DNA from: Nemania diffusa
Taxonomy: Eukaryota; Ascomycota; Sordariomycetes; Xylariales; Xylariaceae
Length of the DNA stretch: 64,000 bases
Direction: 5' to 3'
Assembly (NCBI GenBank): GCA_038501195.1
Contig: JBBPUQ010000008.1
Location: 2,552,501 to 2,616,500 of the forward strand
Shown: one piece after another, positions 13,981 through 26,349 of the stretch
Numbering within the stretch: the stretch's first letter is position 1
How the letters are laid out: the number at the start of each line of letters is the position of its first letter
Notes under the pieces: model-generated
Database searches by the model: none
Told to the model about the DNA's origin: nothing
The model's input: only the letters and a program-made list of their open reading frames with translations
Made by a program: the position numbers and the translations under genes

Positions 13981-13985
13981 GTACC
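13981..13985. repeat. Target-site duplication, left copy (GTACC)
   Basis: Five bases directly before the 5' LTR, repeated exactly at 19812-19816 after the 3' LTR. Confidence 0.85.
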
Positions 13986-14188
13986 TGTTAGATATATAGG
14001 GGGTAAATTAGGCCCTGTATTTTAGGTGCTGGAAAGCTCTAACTAGAAGGGGGTACCTTCTGTTTCAGGAAGTTCTACTTATGTACTTATTTTGTATGCT
14101 AAAGAAAAATCTCTTAAAACAGCAGTAACACACAACAATAATAATAATATTAATTAATTTAATTAATTTAAAAAGTTTATTTTTAACA
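13986..14188. repeat. 5' LTR, 203 bp
   Basis: Aligns without gaps to 19609-19811. At LTR positions 1-116 this copy retains G/C where the other has A/T; at positions 117-203 it is the copy that has A/T at the 14 sites of difference bar one (position 119). Confidence 0.92.
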
Positions 14189-17100
14189 ATTAAAAGTTTT
14201 ATATACTTTTTAAACTTAAAACTAAAACTATTTATAACGAAATAATAGTTTAATTAATTAAATAAAATAGCTAATAATAATTTTATTTTTTTTATTAAAC
14301 AAAAAAACTTTTATTAATAAAATAAAAAGTTTTTAATAAAAGTATTATAACTAAAAATTAAAAAGTTTGTTTAATATAAAAATAAAACTTTTTAAATTAT
14401 AAAGTTTTTAAAATTTAACTTTATTAACTATTTTTGCAATTTTATAAATTAATTTAAATTAATATAAAAAGCTTTATTTATAATTTTATAAATAAAAAAA
14501 AACAATAATAAATTTGTTATAAAAATTATAAATTTTATAATTAAAAAAAAAACAGCTTTTAATATTAATTAAAATATTTATACTTATATAAATAAAAAAT
14601 ATAATAAATATTACTATTAAATAAAAAAATTATAAAAGTAAATAATTTTTATTGTTTTTTAAAAATATAAATATATTATTATAAAAAATAAAAAATTTAT
14701 TAATTAATAATATAACTTTTTATAAAAAATAAAAAACTATATAATATTTTTTTTTTAAGTTAATTTATAAAAAAAATATATAATTTTAATAAAAAAACTT
14801 TTTAATAAAATATTTAAAGATTTATTAGTTTAAACTTTTTTTTAAATAAATATAATAAATAAAACTATTAAATATAGCAATTTTAACTTTAAAAATATTT
14901 ATTTTATAATAATTAATTTAAAAAAAACTTTTTTAGTAATTTTATTTAAATAAATAATTGTTTTAATAATTAGTTATATAAAAGCTATATAAAACAAAAA
15001 AATAATATATAAAAAAATTAAAACAAAGCTTTAAAAATATATATTTTGTTAAAAATTTTTACTAAAAGTTAAAAAAGTAATAAAAAGCTTTTTTGCTGTT
15101 ATTTTTAATAATAAAAAGCTAAAAAAAAATTTAAATAAAACTTTTAATAAAACTAAAAAATTTTAAAATAAAAAAAAACTTCGAAAAAAAAATCGAATAA
15201 ACTTAACAGTTCAAAAAAAAAAAAACAAATTGTTAATATTTTAAAAAAAGCTATAATTAAATATTAACTTTTAAAATAGCTTTTTTTATATAGTATATAA
15301 AATAAACTATTATTTTTAATAATTATACTAATATTTTTTTTTTGAAATAGCTTTTAATAATTAGTTTATAAATTTAAAAGTTAAAGCTTTAATTAAAAAA
15401 AACTTTAAAAAAAATTTAAAACTAGCAAAAAAAATTAAAATTAAAAAATAAAAAACTAATAAAAAAAAAACAAACAAAACTTTTTAACTAATTAAAAAAA
15501 TAGTAAAAATTACATTTATATATTTTGTTTATAATAATAAAACAGTTTATTTATTAAAAAATTTAATTATTTTAAACTTAAATATTAATATATATATATT
15601 TAATAAAATAAATTGATTTTATAATGTTTAAACTATTGATTTAAAAAATTATATATATATTAAAAATTTTATTTTTTTAATTTTAGTTTATAAAAATATA
15701 AATATTAAATTTTAAAAATTAAAAAAATTAAAAATAATAAAACTATATAATATAGTTTATATTAAAAAAATTATTATTAATTTAATATTTTTAAAAATAT
15801 TAAATAAATAAAAAACTTAATAAAATAATAAATTTATAAATAATATTTTATATTAATTTAATAGTTCGATTTTTTATAAACTTTAAAATTAATTTAACTA
15901 ATTTATAATTAAATATTTATTTTTATTAATTAATTATAATATTTTTTATATAAAAAAAAACTTTATAATTTTATATATAAAAAAAAATATTTTGAAAAAA
16001 GATTTAATTAAATAATATTTACAATTAAAATATTTTAATATTAAATTTTTAAACTATTTAATAAATTAAATTTTTAAAATTAAAATTAAAAAATTATTAA
16101 ATAATTAAATTAAAACTAAAAACTATAAAAAATATATAAAAAAAAAAATTATAAAACAAATTAATAGATTTTTTAAAAAAATATTTATAAAAAAAAAAAA
16201 AAAAATTGCTATTAATTTTTATATTTTTATAAAAAGTTATAAAAGTTTTATAAGTTTTATATTTATTATAAATTAATTTTTAAATATTTATTTTAATTAT
16301 TATTTTAAAAATTAATTTTATTATTATATTTAAAAAGTACTATTATATTTTTTAAATTAAATTAAAATATATTAATAACTAAAAATAGTTATAATAAAAA
16401 CAAATAAAAAAATTATTAAAAGTTTAATTTTTAAAAAATAATTTTAAAAAAATTATAATATATAAATAAAACTTTTTATATTATATATATAAATATAAAA
16501 TAAAAACATTAAATATATTAAACAATTTATTAAAAAAAAAGCTAAAACTATAAAAATAAATATAAAATTGCTTTAATATTTATAGTTTAAAATTATTAAA
16601 ACAGCGATTTATTTTTATAATTAAATATTTAAATAGTTTTTAAATTAAAAGTTTTTTTATAAATATTTTTATTTTTTTGTTATATTAAAAAACAAAATAA
16701 TAAACAATTATAAACTTTATTTAATATATTTAAAAATATTTAATTATAAAATATATATAATAATTATATAAATTAAAAAAAAACAAAAAAAAAATTAAAA
16801 GTTTAATTTTAAAATTTTTATAAACTTTTTTATTAGTTATAATTTTTTTAATATATATTATATTTAGTACTTTTAAATTAATAAAATTATAAAAATTAAA
16901 AATGTTATTTTTAATAAAAAAGCTATTTTTAATAGCAATATAAACTTTTTAAAAAATAACTTTTTAAATATAAATTTAAATATTATAAAAAACTTACTAT
17001 AAAATATTTAAATAAAAAAACTTTTTAATTTAGTTATTAAAAAATTATATAAAAAAATAAAAAAAATTATATTTTTATTAATAAATATTAATTTAAAAAA

Positions 17101-18133
17101 TATATTTATAAAAAAAATAAAAAAAAACAAACAAAATTTAAAAATATTTAAAATAATAATTAAAAAATTTAATTATTTTTTGTTAAATTTATTATAAAAA
17201 CTTTATTTTATTTTTTTATATAAAATAATATTATAAACTATTTTTTATATTTTTATTAAATTAACTAGTTAAAAAGTTAATTTTTTTAAAAATTTAACAA
17301 ATTAAAAACTTAATTTTTATATTAAAATAATATTTTATAAAAGCTGCTAAAAAGTTATATTTAATTTTAAACATTTAAATATTATAATAAAAATATATAA
17401 TAAATTAATTATAAAAGCTATAAAAACTAAATTAATAAAACATTTTTATTACTGTTTTAAAAAAAATTAAAATAATAAAAAAAAAATAGCTAATTTATTA
17501 AAAAAGCTAATAATAAAACTAAAAAAAAAGTTATTAATTAATTAAAAAAATTTATTATTACTGCTATAATTTTATAAAAATTTAAAAATATATTTAATAA
17601 AAAATTTATTTATTAAAATAAAAAAAGTTTATTTAACTAGTTATAAAAAAATAAAGTTTTAAATAAAAATTAATTTTATTAAAACAAAAAAAAAGCTTTT
17701 TTTTAATTATATATAAATTTATATATATAAATTTAATAAAAAAAAAAATTTTTAAAAATATAAAATAAAACTAGTAATTTATAAAAATTAATAGTTTTTT
17801 AACAAATAAAAAAAAACTTATATTTTTATTTTAATTAAAAAGTTTTTTAAAACTTTAATAGCTATTATAATTAAGTTTAATTTTAAATTTAAACAATATA
17901 ATATTATAAATATTTTTATAAATATTAAATTAAATAAAAAAATTTATATAAAAATATTTTTAAATTATAAAAAGCTTTTAATAGTTTTATAACTTTTTAA
18001 AATATTATATAATTTATAAAAATTATTACTTTTATAATAAAAAAAACTAATAAATTTATTAAAAAAAATTTTTTTTTTTTTAATTTTTTATAAATTTTGC
18101 TATTATATTAAAAATAACATTTTAATTTTTATT

Positions 18134-18160
18134 TATATTAATAATATAGTTGTTATTTAT
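18134..18160 (+). pseudogene. Possible remnant of reverse transcriptase active-site motif
   Basis: Reads Y-I-N-N-I-V-V-I-Y in one frame; Asp codons become Asn by G-to-A change, so the ancestor may have had Y-[IV]-D-D. The surroundings are too degraded to align by eye, and chance occurrence in A/T-rich DNA cannot be excluded. Confidence 0.35.
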
Positions 18161-19608
18161 AAAAAAAACTAAAAGAAAATAGTTTTAACTGTTATATAGT
18201 TTTTTTAAAAAAAATATTAAATAATTAGTAATAATAATTTATAATAATTTTTAAATATAAAAGTAATAAAAAATTGCAAAAAATATTTATTATAACTTTT
18301 ATAAATTTTTTATATTAAAAAAATTAATAAATTAAATAGATTTATTATTAAATCAAAAACTTTTATATAAATATAAAAATATTTACTTTATAATAAAATT
18401 ATAAACTAAACTTTAATATATTTTTATTAAAAAAAAATCGAATCGATTTTATATACTGCTGTAATAACTTGATTTAATATTACTTTTATAGTTTTAAAAT
18501 TAATTTAATTTAATTTAAATTTAAACTTTAAATATTATATTACTATTAATAAAATAATTTTTTATTTATATAAAACAAAATATTATATTTTTTAATATAA
18601 AATAAAAAATAATTTTATAATAGCTAACAATTTTTTTTTTGTTAATAATATTTTAAATTATAAAAATTTATAAATTTATATAATAATTTTATTTAAAAAT
18701 ATAATAAAATAAAAAACTATAAAATAAAATATTATTATTATTTTAATAATTAAAACAAAATTTTTAATATTATTATAAGTTTTAAAAAAAAGCTTATTTA
18801 TAAGTTAATTTTTTAAAAAACTAAGTTTTAAATTAAAAAAAAGCTATATAATAATTAAATATAATAATTAATAAATAATAAAATTAATAAATAAAAAAAT
18901 AATAGTTTTAAAAATTAAACTAAAATATATTAATATATATAATTATTAGTTAAAATAAAAAGTTTAATAAAAATATTTATAAATTAAATATATATTTATA
19001 AATAAAATAATTATAAATAAATTTATAAAAAACTTTGTAAAAAAAAAATAAAAAATTTTTTTAAAACAATTTAATTTAATCAATATAAAAAAAAAATTAT
19101 AAATAAAATAAATAAAAAAAGCTATTAATAAAAATTTAAAAACTTTAAAAAAAAGCTTTAAAAAAAAAAGTTAATAAATTATTAATTTAAAACTAGTTTA
19201 TAGCTTTTAAATCGATTTTAATATTTTTAAAAATAATTTTATAATTTTTAAATTAATTAATATAAATTAAAACTAATATATAACTTTTAAATTAATTAAA
19301 AATATAATAAAAAATTAAAAAAATAATATATATTTTATTATATTGTTTATTTATTTAAACATATATACTTGTTATTTTGTTATATTATTAAATCGTTTTA
19401 AATTATTTAAAATATTTAAAAATATAATAAAAAATCAACAAAAAAAGTTAATATATTTTTAAACTGCTTATTTATTTAAATATTAACTAGTTTTTTTATT
19501 GCTTTATTATTAATATTTTTAAAATAATTATTAAATTAAATTATAGTTTATTTTAAACTTTTTATATTAGTTAAAGCAATATTTTAAAAACTTAACTTTA
19601 TAAAAATA

Positions 19609-19811
19609 TATTAAATATATAAGAAATAAATTAAGCTTTATATTTTAAATGCTAAAAAGCTCTAACTAAAAAAAAATACTTTCTGTTTTAGAAAGTTCTA
19701 CTTATGTACTTATTTTATATGCTAGAAAAAAATCTCTTAAAACAGCGGTAACACACAACAACAATAATGACACCAATCAATTCAATTAATCTAGAAGGCT
19801 TATTTCTAACA
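19609..19811. repeat. 3' LTR, 203 bp
   Basis: Same length as the 5' LTR, no gaps. Mutated at LTR positions 1-119 (facing the interior) and unmutated from about 120 to the outer end. The first dinucleotide TG has become TA. Confidence 0.92.
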
Positions 19812-19816
19812 GTACC
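19812..19816. repeat. Target-site duplication, right copy (GTACC)
   Basis: Exact match to 13981-13985 and directly after the LTR end TAACA. Confidence 0.85.
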
Positions 19817-20137
19817 TAACTACCTAGTTAGTCGGCTATGTGTAGTTGCAAATCGGAGTTTGGAAATGCCGATTACACTTATGTTTGACCCGCTGTTGCC
19901 AGCTGTCGCTGATTCTTTCTTGTCTCGCGGCAGTGTCGACTCCAACCGCTATGCCACCTTGCCACTTGCTTGGAAGTGCAATGGTGTCGCGTGCCCTTGT
20001 CAACTTATTACCACATTACTCAAGGGAAAAGGAATAAGTGACCGACGCCTCCTTTCGAGCCACTAATCCCGTCGGTACGGCGTCCAGTCATGCTGTGGAA
20101 CATCTTCAGGGCTATCCGTTCACGGTGACTAGCGACA
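19817..20137. other. Intergenic spacer between retrotransposon and PAP2 gene
   Basis: Normal base composition resumes immediately after the element. No gene seen; a 99-codon frame starting at 19767 begins inside the LTR and is taken as chance. Presumed promoter of the phosphatase gene. Confidence 0.6.
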
Positions 20138-21138
20138 ATGGCCCCGAGCAATCCTGATTCTGCTCGCGATGGAGGCATCTTGTCATTACTTGCTAGATTC
20201 TGGACGGTAAGCCCTGTTCGATTGATGCCCTCTCCGGCCCGATTTTCTACCGTCCCTGACTGATCGCTATGCTCGTGTGCGGATAGCATTCGTATGCGCC
20301 CGACTACCTGGGCTTCGGTGCCCTCTTTGCCGCCTACATGGTCCTGGTCTTCCTCGTCGAGCCCTTTCATCGCATGTTTTACATCAACAATCTCAACATC
20401 GCATTTCCTCACGCCGAAGTCGAACGGGTTCCTGTCTGGCTGAACATCGTTTATGCTGCCGGTGTACCTTTGGTCCTCGTCATCACATACAATAGTGTTA
20501 CCCGAGCCTCATTCCATAAACACCACAACACTATTCTTGGCCTTGCTATCGCCTTGATCCTGACTTCCTTCCTCACCGATATTATCAAGAACGCCGTCGG
20601 TCGACCTCGCCCCGACCTTATCGCCCGCTGCAAGCCTGCTCCTGGCACTAAACCAAATACCCTCGTTACCTTTGACGTTTGCACTGAGACCAATCATCAT
20701 ACTCTTCATGATGGATGGCGGTCATTTCCTTCGGGCCACTCTAGCTTTTCGTTTAGCGGGCTCGGGTACTTGGCCTTCTTTCTCGCCGGCCAGTTGAGAA
20801 TATTCCGTGATAAGAAAGGTCTCGGCCGGGCATTAGTGTGCCTCACGCCACTAGTGGGTGCTACCATGATTGCGATAAGTCGCTGTCAGGATTATCGACA
20901 TGACGTCTATGACGTGTGTGTGGGCGCGTTGCTGGGTACTACCGTGGCATATTGGAGCTACCGTCGATACTGGCCGAAGTTAGGCAGTCGCGAGTGCCAT
21001 GAACCGTATCCCACACCAGGGATAGATCTTGAAAATAGAGAAGGCTGGCAGCGGGTGCGAGATGAGGAGGAAGGTGGACCTGTTCTAGGTCGCAGTGCTG
21101 GGTATGAAATGGCCGACTTAAGAAGGATCCAAAGCTGA
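20138..21138 (+). CDS. PAP2-family lipid phosphate phosphatase (306 aa)
   Basis: Exons 20138-20206 and 20287-21138, phase 0 junction. The three PAP2 signature motifs are present and ordered: KNAVGRPRPD at residues 124-133, PSGH at about 171-174 and S-R-x5-H-x3-D at 221-232. Several hydrophobic stretches (for example near 33-48, 74-90, 108-123, 182-193 and 205-220) give the six-span topology of integral membrane lipid phosphatases such as yeast Dpp1/Lpp1, which remove phosphate from phosphatidate and diacylglycerol pyrophosphate. The long lumenal/active-site loop with C-T-E-T-N-H-H is typical of fungal members. The hydrophilic C-terminal tail is probably cytosolic. Enzyme class is clear; whether it is Dpp1- or Lpp1-like is not. 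Confidence 0.92.
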
Positions 21139-22282
21139 CTTGGCGCCCTAGATGACTGCCGAAATAGAACCTCATCGCCCTTATATCGTGCGTTCTATTG
21201 CAACTATAAATCCCACGACCCATTATATTGACCCGACCAGTGTTCTAAACCTATTTTACCCAATTCTAGTTATGGATATATTAGCACGAGTTGTGCGGAC
21301 ACCCGGTATAGTACATGAGTGTTCCTTGGCTGGAACGTTCCCATCTTCCATTAAATTTGTGGAGTTGTATAAGACTGTCGAAACACAGGACATATAAGTG
21401 TGCTGCAACTTTGGTCCCTAGTGTTTTGTCCCCGGGCGAGACCCTACTCAGGTACCTATACATATGAGCGCTTGCACTTGCTTTGGTAAATATAAGGCTA
21501 TCTAGGAAAATACCATGAAATTTGATCTACACCAACTAATAAATGCTCCTTCGCTGACTGTCTCCATCTTCTATAAAAACTCGGTGCTTGTTTCTAAATT
21601 GAGTTTTCTCACTAGGGACAACAAATACCATAGCACCACCCTACAACCTAGGTACCTGTCTATGGGTAGAGAAGTACCTATAAGTATGCATGAATTCACG
21701 AAAGGTTCACAAGAACACATACAAATTGTTTGGGATGCTGTGAATTCCTGTTTAGGAAATGCTAACCAATCATTTCACACCAAATCCGGGCCCCACTACC
21801 CGCCCCCAACCCCCCCGGATGGCCCAAGTTGTGAGGCAGTCACACCAGCTCGCGCTCCTTCCCCTCGAGACTTAGATAGTGATTGCCTGGCAAGTACCGG
21901 CCGTGACTAACACTTGACTGAGAATTATTATGTAGAATTGTGGTACATCTTGAATTTGAAGGCCACCATGCCGAGTTTTACCCCCTCTTCTTGAAACCGT
22001 CACTTCGCCCTGTACTCTCCTTCTTTTCTTCCTTCTCTAACTCATCAAGCAACCTGTTTCTTGTAGTTGTCACTGTCATACCACTCCTGTGTCACTAGGC
22101 AACCTTGGAGCCTTCATCTTCAGCTTTCCTCTCTTACGATTATCGTTGCTCGCCACTGGGTTGCAACCATCCTCCTTTCGCCCTTCCAAACACCGAGGGT
22201 TACAATTACAGATACCTCTTTCTTGTTTTCATCTTATGCTGTAATACGCTACTCCAGTTCAGGGGGGTTTGTATTAATCAAC
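21139..22282. other. Intergenic region with pyrimidine-rich promoter
   Basis: No gene supported. A 131-codon frame at 21515-21910 shows no domain and has low-complexity Pro-rich sequence; it is not called. From about 21985 to 22250 the + strand is rich in C/T, as common in fungal promoters and leaders. Confidence 0.55.
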
Positions 22283-25200
22283 ATGCCTCGACGTGTGATC
22301 AAAAAAGAAAATCATGAGCAGGGTCCATCAGCATCGCTGACACCAACATCAGCACCAACACCGCCTTCTGCTCATATTCCTGCTCCTGCCTCTAGTGTAT
22401 CGAACAGTATGGCTCCCCCATCTCGCAAGCTGCTTCGAGATGATTGGGTAGACGCTCAATCCGTCGCCGCCTCCTTCATTAGATCTCATGCTCGTAAGTG
22501 TCTCCCGCTTCCTTTCCCCTTCCCCCATCGTCTGTTAACACTTTCTTAGCTAGCGCCGAGACTCGTCATCGTGAAAATGACGATGACCAAGAACCTATGT
22601 TTCTAGAAATGAGAGCCAGGCCCAACGGTAACTTCACTGGAATCCCTCAATCCCCGCCGAATGTAGATGCCAGCTTTGCTCACCAGAGCTTTGCAAATAC
22701 CTTCACCGATATCGGCGTAAAGTTGCGCGCGTTTAACAACACCGTTGGCAGTCTCCAGCAACTTGGTGTTTCTCATGTCGCGGAGCTGCCTGAGCTCGTG
22801 CTAGTTGGCGACCAATCGGCCGGGAAGTCGAGCCTCATGTCTGGACTGGCACGGGTCGATTTGCCACGAAGCGCAGGTGTGGGCACGCGATGTCCCCTGC
22901 ATATCCGACTAATTGACAGCAGCACTGCGCGCTGGAGCTGCACCGTCGCTCTGCAGCTAGATTATGACTTTGAGCCCAAGGGCAAGATTAAAAAGTCTGA
23001 TGTTACAACAACTAACCCGTTTCCCCCTTGGGTCAAGAAGTCTCATCGCGATATCAAGATTTTCAAAACAATTTTTGACCCGGATGAGATTGAAGATGTT
23101 CTACGATGGGCCCAAGTTGCCATTTTAAACCCTACCAACGACCATGAGTTTTATATACCCGGCGAGGGTACGATCGCAAAGGGCAAAGATCTCGCTGGTA
23201 AGTTTGAGCATATTTTTATTCTTCTCTGTTTGGGATAAGGTAAAGATGTCCAATCACTAAAAACTGCCCACTTCAACAACGCTACTACTTCAACAAAAGT
23301 TTTAGGCAATAGCCAGCTATTCCATCTTTTTCTTGTTTTGCTTGTTAACGAGACTGCGAATCTAAAGAAGTGCCTAACACCTTAGTTATGAAATTATAAT
23401 TTCCTAAATAGTACAGTATAAATGGCCGCAGCTAACGCAATATTCTACAGAGGCGGCTCGGACTGCCGCCGCACAATTTTCTCCTAACATTATCTCTCTA
23501 GAGATAAAAGGACCAGAACTACCTGGTTTAAGCTTCTACGACCTTCCAGGCGTATTCCTCTCCCCAGACCAAGAAGATGATGAATACATAGTCAAGGTTG
23601 TCCGCAACCTGACCCGTCACTACATAAAACGAAAGGGCGCCATTATTATGTGGGCATTGCCCATGAACGCAGACCCCGAGAATTCCATCTCTCTTGGCAT
23701 TATTCGCGAGGCAAAGGCCGCAGATCGTACTATTGGTATCATGACAAAGGCTGATAAGCTAGCTCCGGAGAACCAAGAGCAATGGCTTGCCATGTTCCGA
23801 GACGAAAAGCAGTCGGTCGGTCATGGTTTCTTTGCTACTTCGCGACCTCCAGACGAACCACTCAATAGCAATTGGGAGGAACAATTCTTCGCCCGTGAAC
23901 ACTACGGTAGCTGGCCCGCAGAATTTGAGCAATTTAAAGAACGTTGCGGTGTGAAATTACTTGGAGAGTTCATCTCACATCAACTTGGTGAAGCCTTTGC
24001 CAAGAGCCTACCTTCGATCAAAGAGAAGGTTTACACTCGTCTACGGGATATTGAACTCCAACTAGCCGGTTTACCGGAAATTCCGTCTAATGTGGAACGT
24101 AAGTGCTTCTCTCTGTTATTATTTCTAGCAAGTCTTAGTAGTATCAAATGTCCATATCCGCCTTAATCCCATCCTTTTCTTTCCTCTGTTTCTGCCTACT
24201 GCTAGGCCCCTCCAGGATTTCTCACAGTCGGTTTTTTACTAACACGGTAGCTAGATGAGGTTAAAAAGAGCCTGTATCAGTTCCTGGGGAAAATGAAGAC
24301 CACCATGAAGGATTCGGAATTTTCCTCTGAATGGAATACACTCAACACTCAGTTCCGAGACATAATATACAAAATCAAACCAACTTGCCGTGTGAAGGAA
24401 CCGACCGCACAGACCATTGATCTTTCTGATGCCGACACAGAGGTCTCAGCGGTCACACCTTCTAAGCGACCCCGTCCTAGTGACTCAACGATGCGTGCGA
24501 CTCCGAACAAACGCGCGCGAATGGAAAATGATGTCCCAGTCACGCCTATCAAGCAAGAGAGCTTTTCAGCAAGTGGTATTTTCCGAGCATCGTCGGTAAT
24601 GAGCACCGGAGTCACGGAAATTCATAGTCCGTTTGCGGGGTTTCGTAACCTAGGACGTCTCGCAATGGACATTCGGGATATTAGAATCCAGGTTAGAAAT
24701 AAGCGTATGTTAATACTGATCCCTTTTTTGAAAGAAAAAAAAAGATTTCCGCAAAATTTCATGAACTATACATTCATCGCATCCTCCCAGAAATTCACCC
24801 TCAGATATATCACGACTAACTATAGCTATTGCAGAACGTCCAGGAATGCCCCGCGATCTTGTGCCAGACGAGGTGCGCGAGGCCATGTGTTTAGACGCAG
24901 TGAAGAAATGGAAGGGGCCCCTTGAAACTTATATGGATAAGACGGCAGAGCTCCTCGAGAAAGTAACCAACAAAGCCCTCGAACAATCGCTCGGTGTCCT
25001 CCGACGTCGCCTCATCTTTAAGAAGTGCCAGGCTCATCTTAAAGCGTTCATTGATGACAATGTCGCCAGTCAGAAAGCGCGCCTCTTTGAAATGTACAAT
25101 GGGGAAACATACCAAATGTACACAATGAATGAGGATGCATTCACTCGTTACAAGGCGAAGGAGCTGGAACAGTTGCGACGGGCACGCGCGATCTACCGCC

Positions 25201-25930
25201 TAAAAGCCGTCGCTTTGGTGGAATGGAAGTACGAGATCAAAAAGCCAGAGGACATGTCAGACGATGAGAGGGGCAGAGAGAACAAGATGTTGGCCCAGCA
25301 TCTCCCTAGAATTGGGAATGATCCATATGACACCGAAATCGAAGTCGCAGCTTTCATTAGAGGCTACTATAACACCGCAGCCTCTCGGTTTGTTGAAGGC
25401 GTAACGATGAACGTCAATTGGTAAGTAACTCCCTCCAAACCCATTCCCTTATTGCTTTCACTATTACAAGAGCGATTGAGGCTTCTATCCAGTTGTGGTC
25501 AATGTTCTAAAAGCTTTCTATGCATTTGCACTACCTTTGCATTCCGCTTCAAATGCGATAACTAACTCAGAACGTTGTGTAGTAACTTATTAAGAATTGT
25601 GGGAAGTGTAGACCTCGACTATTTTATGGACCAGCAGCTTGGTTTATTTGGTAAAACGAGTGAGTTGAACTCTTCCCTATTTGTTGCGACCTCTGTGATT
25701 TTACTAATATTCACATCTCAACAGCCCCGAACGTCTACGAGCACTTAATGGAAGAGGATGTGAAGACCGCGAATCTGCGTGAACAACTTCGGGGTGAGAA
25801 GGATACGCTTTCACAGGCCATGAGCAGTATTAATGGCCTAGAGTGCTCCTCGCCTGGTCATAGTAGCTCTGAGACGATTCTTGCCGCGCCAATTATTGAC
25901 ATTGATGAGGCCGTGGACGGCGATGTTTGA
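22283..25930 (+). CDS. Dynamin-like GTPase with nuclear-localisation-like insert (941 aa, 7 exons)
   Basis: Exons 22283-22493, 22550-23197, 23451-24098, 24255-24704, 24835-25420, 25583-25659 and 25725-25930, all phases consistent. The GTPase domain carries the P-loop GDQSAGKSS at about residues 157-165, DLPGV (G3) and TKADK (G4). The middle/stalk region follows, and the C-terminus (MEEDVKTANLREQLRGEKD) is the GTPase effector domain. The N-terminal 70 residues are Pro/Ala/Ser-rich. A disordered insert in the stalk has basic clusters (SKRPRPS and NKRARME) that resemble a bipartite nuclear signal, plus a VTPIKQE motif. This is the Mx/Vps1-like group of filamentous fungal dynamins, not the mitochondrial or vacuolar orthologues, whose functions are better known; the job here is unknown. 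The second intron (253 nt) is unusually long. Confidence 0.88.
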
Positions 25931-26349
25931 TCTGACGTAGCTTGATGAACATTCTTGCTTGACTATTGCTCTCGGCACTCGTTAATGTTGTGTGTAATAA
26001 TCGCATGTTACAATACGTTTGAGTTGAGGTTTTGATTGGCACGGCTTGGACGACTGAGGAACAAAAGCAGAAGAGGATTGGTCAGATTCAACCTGTTGTA
26101 GTCGTGTGTGGTATTAGGCTAAAACCCCATCCTGGGGCGAATAACAGGATTTTTGTGCTTGTACCGCTAATAAACTCCTTACCCAACTCCGTCGCACTGA
26201 TGGATTTTCGTATGGTATGATGGCTGCTCGCTTCGCTAAGTTTCAACGACAGAAAAGTAAGTCTAGGGAGTGTGGGTATCAAATGCAATCACGCCAGAAC
26301 GCCTCCTAAGAACCGTCATCATTCTATTTCCATCTCAATCTTATTTTGC
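25931..26349. other. Convergent intergenic spacer
   Basis: Lies between the dynamin stop and the transporter stop on the other strand. No gene seen; must contain both transcript ends. Confidence 0.6.

Larger units (their letters stand above)
13986..19811. mobile_element. RIP-degraded LTR retrotransposon, 5826 bp, probably Copia-type
   Basis: Bounded by two 203-bp LTRs that begin with TGTTA (TATTA in the mutated right copy) and end with TAACA, and by a 5-bp target duplication GTACC. The 5.4-kb interior is almost entirely A/T with stops in all frames, so no protein is encoded. The LTR copies differ only by C-to-T or G-to-A changes, which identifies RIP as the cause of the base composition. A trace of the reverse transcriptase active site may survive at 18134-18160 on the + strand (Y-I-N-N, where Asn-Asn would derive from Asp-Asp). 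Only about 1.45 kb separates that from the 3' LTR, which leaves room for RNase H but not a downstream integrase; that order fits Copia rather than Gypsy. Primer-binding site and polypurine tract are no longer recognisable. Confidence 0.92.

Noticed and set aside
14102..19608. A/T-rich block as mitochondrial insertion or centromere-like DNA
   Set aside because: It is bounded by matching 203-bp LTRs and a target duplication, and LTR differences are all RIP-type transitions.
19767..20066. 99-codon + frame
   Set aside because: Begins inside the 3' LTR, no domain, overlaps spacer only.
21515..21910. 131-codon + frame
   Set aside because: No recognisable domain, low-complexity Pro-rich end, no splice or promoter support.
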